A DNA stretch of 6,522 bases from Bacteroidota bacterium (GTDB lineage Bacteria > Bacteroidota > Bacteroidia > UBA7662 > CANHCV01): NCBI GenBank assembly GCA_027488715.1, contig JAIYBD010000223.1:1-6522 (forward strand), read 5' to 3'. Below, piece after piece: positions 6,002 to 6,522 of this stretch. How positions within the stretch are numbered: the stretch's first letter is position 1; each line of letters begins with the position of its first letter. The position numbers were made by a program, and so were the translations under genes. The notes below the pieces were generated by a model. It saw only the letters and a program-made list of their open reading frames with translations, was not told where the DNA came from and did no database searches.

Positions 6002-6522
6002 ATGAACTCCGGTAGAAAACGCATTCGCCGGTCGGCCACCCCGGGATGGGGCCACCAAGCAGAAAACCAAGAACAGAAAAATTCTTTTCGTTCCGATTCC
6101 AAATCCAATTCAGAAGATCGTTCCCAAGATCTAAATTTCCGAAAATTCGACGTTGATCACGATCGTTCCAAAGAACGTTCCTTCAACCGAGATGATCGAC
6201 CATTCAACCGCGATCGAAACGATGGCGGAAATCGTCCATTCAACCGGGAAGACCGTCCGTTCAACCGCGACCGAAACGATGGCGGTAATCGACCATTCAA
6301 CCGAGAAGACCGTCCCTTCAACCGCGACCGAAACGATGGCGGAAATCGACCATTCAACCGGGAAGATCGTCCATTCAACCGCGACCGAAATGAAGGCGGA
6401 AATCGACCATTCAACCGAGAAGACCGTCCATTCAACCGCGACCGAAATGATGGCGGAAATCGACCATTCAACCGAGAAGATCGTCCGTTCAACCGCGATC
6501 GAAACGACTCCTTTGAACCGCG
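6002..6522 (+). CDS. Protein with Arg/Asn/Asp-rich repetitive N-terminus, possibly an RNA-modifying enzyme; C-terminus outside window
   Basis: ATG at 6002 opens a frame that stays open to the window end (173 codons). An in-frame TGA at 5945-5947 with no other ATG between makes this start the best choice. Residues 1-65 are basic and Ser/Asp/Gln-rich (starting MNSGRKRIRRSATPGWG); from residue 66 the protein is a 19-residue tandem repeat. The visible part has no membrane segment, no signal peptide and almost no aliphatic residues, so it is surely disordered. In Bacteroidota such extensions are common in front of pseudouridine synthases (RluB-like), RlmB-type rRNA methyltransferases and some RNA helicases; that, and the ribosomal neighbours, make an RNA-binding enzyme plausible, but the catalytic domain is not in view. 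No SD; the start is preceded by the AT-rich TTTTTAAATTT common in this phylum. Promoter not clear. Confidence 0.72.
   Translation, partial: MNSGRKRIRRSATPGWGHQAENQEQKNSFRSDSKSNSEDRSQDLNFRKFDVDHDRSKERSFNRDDRPFNRDRNDGGNRPFNREDRPFNRDRNDGGNRPFNREDRPFNRDRNDGGNRPFNREDRPFNRDRNEGGNRPFNREDRPFNRDRNDGGNRPFNREDRPFNRDRNDSFEP
6197..6508 (+). repeat. 57-bp in-frame tandem repeat (five full copies plus a partial sixth)
   Basis: Full units start at 6197, 6254, 6311, 6368 and 6425; a truncated sixth covers 6482-6508. Each encodes 19 residues, RPFNRDRNDGGN followed by RPFNRED, so the unit is itself built of two RPFNR half-units. A diverged half-unit, RSFNRDD, precedes it at 6176-6196. Copies differ at third codon positions (Arg CGA/CGT/CGG, Pro CCA/CCG/CCC, Asp GAC/GAT, Asn AAC/AAT, Gly GGA/GGT); the only amino-acid change among full units is Asp to Glu in unit four. 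Confidence 0.95.

Noticed and set aside
6157..6492. Minus-strand ORF of 111 residues made of repeated RLNGR...PPSFRS units
   Set aside because: It is the mirror of the plus-strand 57-bp repeat. The silent third-position differences fit the plus-strand frame starting at 6002, which also has a natural start.
6197..6508. CRISPR-like repeat array
   Set aside because: The 57-bp units abut directly with no unique spacers, are in frame and vary at codon third positions; this is a protein-coding repeat.

Overview
The window looks like a chromosomal segment of a member of the Bacteroidota. The main reasons are: both recognisable promoters carry the phylum's -7 box (TAnnTTTG) rather than a sigma70 -10 box; most start codons lack a Shine-Dalgarno (SD) sequence; one gene encodes a BT_3928-type DoxX protein, a family I know mainly from this phylum; and the last gene has a long Arg/Asn/Asp/Gly-rich N-terminal repeat of the kind often seen on RNA-modifying enzymes there. 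The genus cannot be read from the sequence. No mobile element, CRISPR array, tRNA or rRNA is visible.

Left part (1-4707, minus strand): four genes in one tight leftward cluster. In transcription order they are a DoxX/MauE-like membrane protein with a C-terminal soluble domain (4707-3505), an OppB/DppB-type ABC transporter permease (3505-2465), an APC-superfamily amino-acid permease (2430-1093) and a class-V PLP aminotransferase of the isopenicillin N epimerase (CefD)-like group, cut by the window edge (1106-1). The junctions are a 1-nt TAATG overlap, a 34-nt gap and a 14-nt overlap, so co-transcription is likely. The overlap of the last two suggests that the PLP enzyme handles a substrate imported by the permease, but the substrate is not readable.

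Middle (4708-4848): a 141-nt divergent promoter region. A perfect TAACTTTG box faces left, so close to the DoxX start that its mRNA may be leaderless. A perfect TACCTTTG box faces right, about 33 nt before rpsF. A strong but unexplained SD with a 40-codon ORF also sits here on the minus strand.

Right part (4849-6522, plus strand): the conserved ribosomal-protein operon rpsF-rpsR-rplI (bS6, bS18, bL9), closed by a strong compound intrinsic terminator. Six nucleotides after the terminator T-tract starts a gene whose first 173 residues are in the window; it carries a 19-residue (57-bp) tandem repeat. In this window only rpsR and rplI have full AAGGAGG SDs. This stands out because bS6 and bS18 are among the proteins that hide the anti-SD in a studied Bacteroidota ribosome, so feedback control is a reasonable hypothesis.

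The genes are mostly ordinary housekeeping or transport families. The more interesting signals are translational (selective SD use, possible leaderless start) and the protein repeat. I found no convincing evidence of a wholly new multi-gene system.
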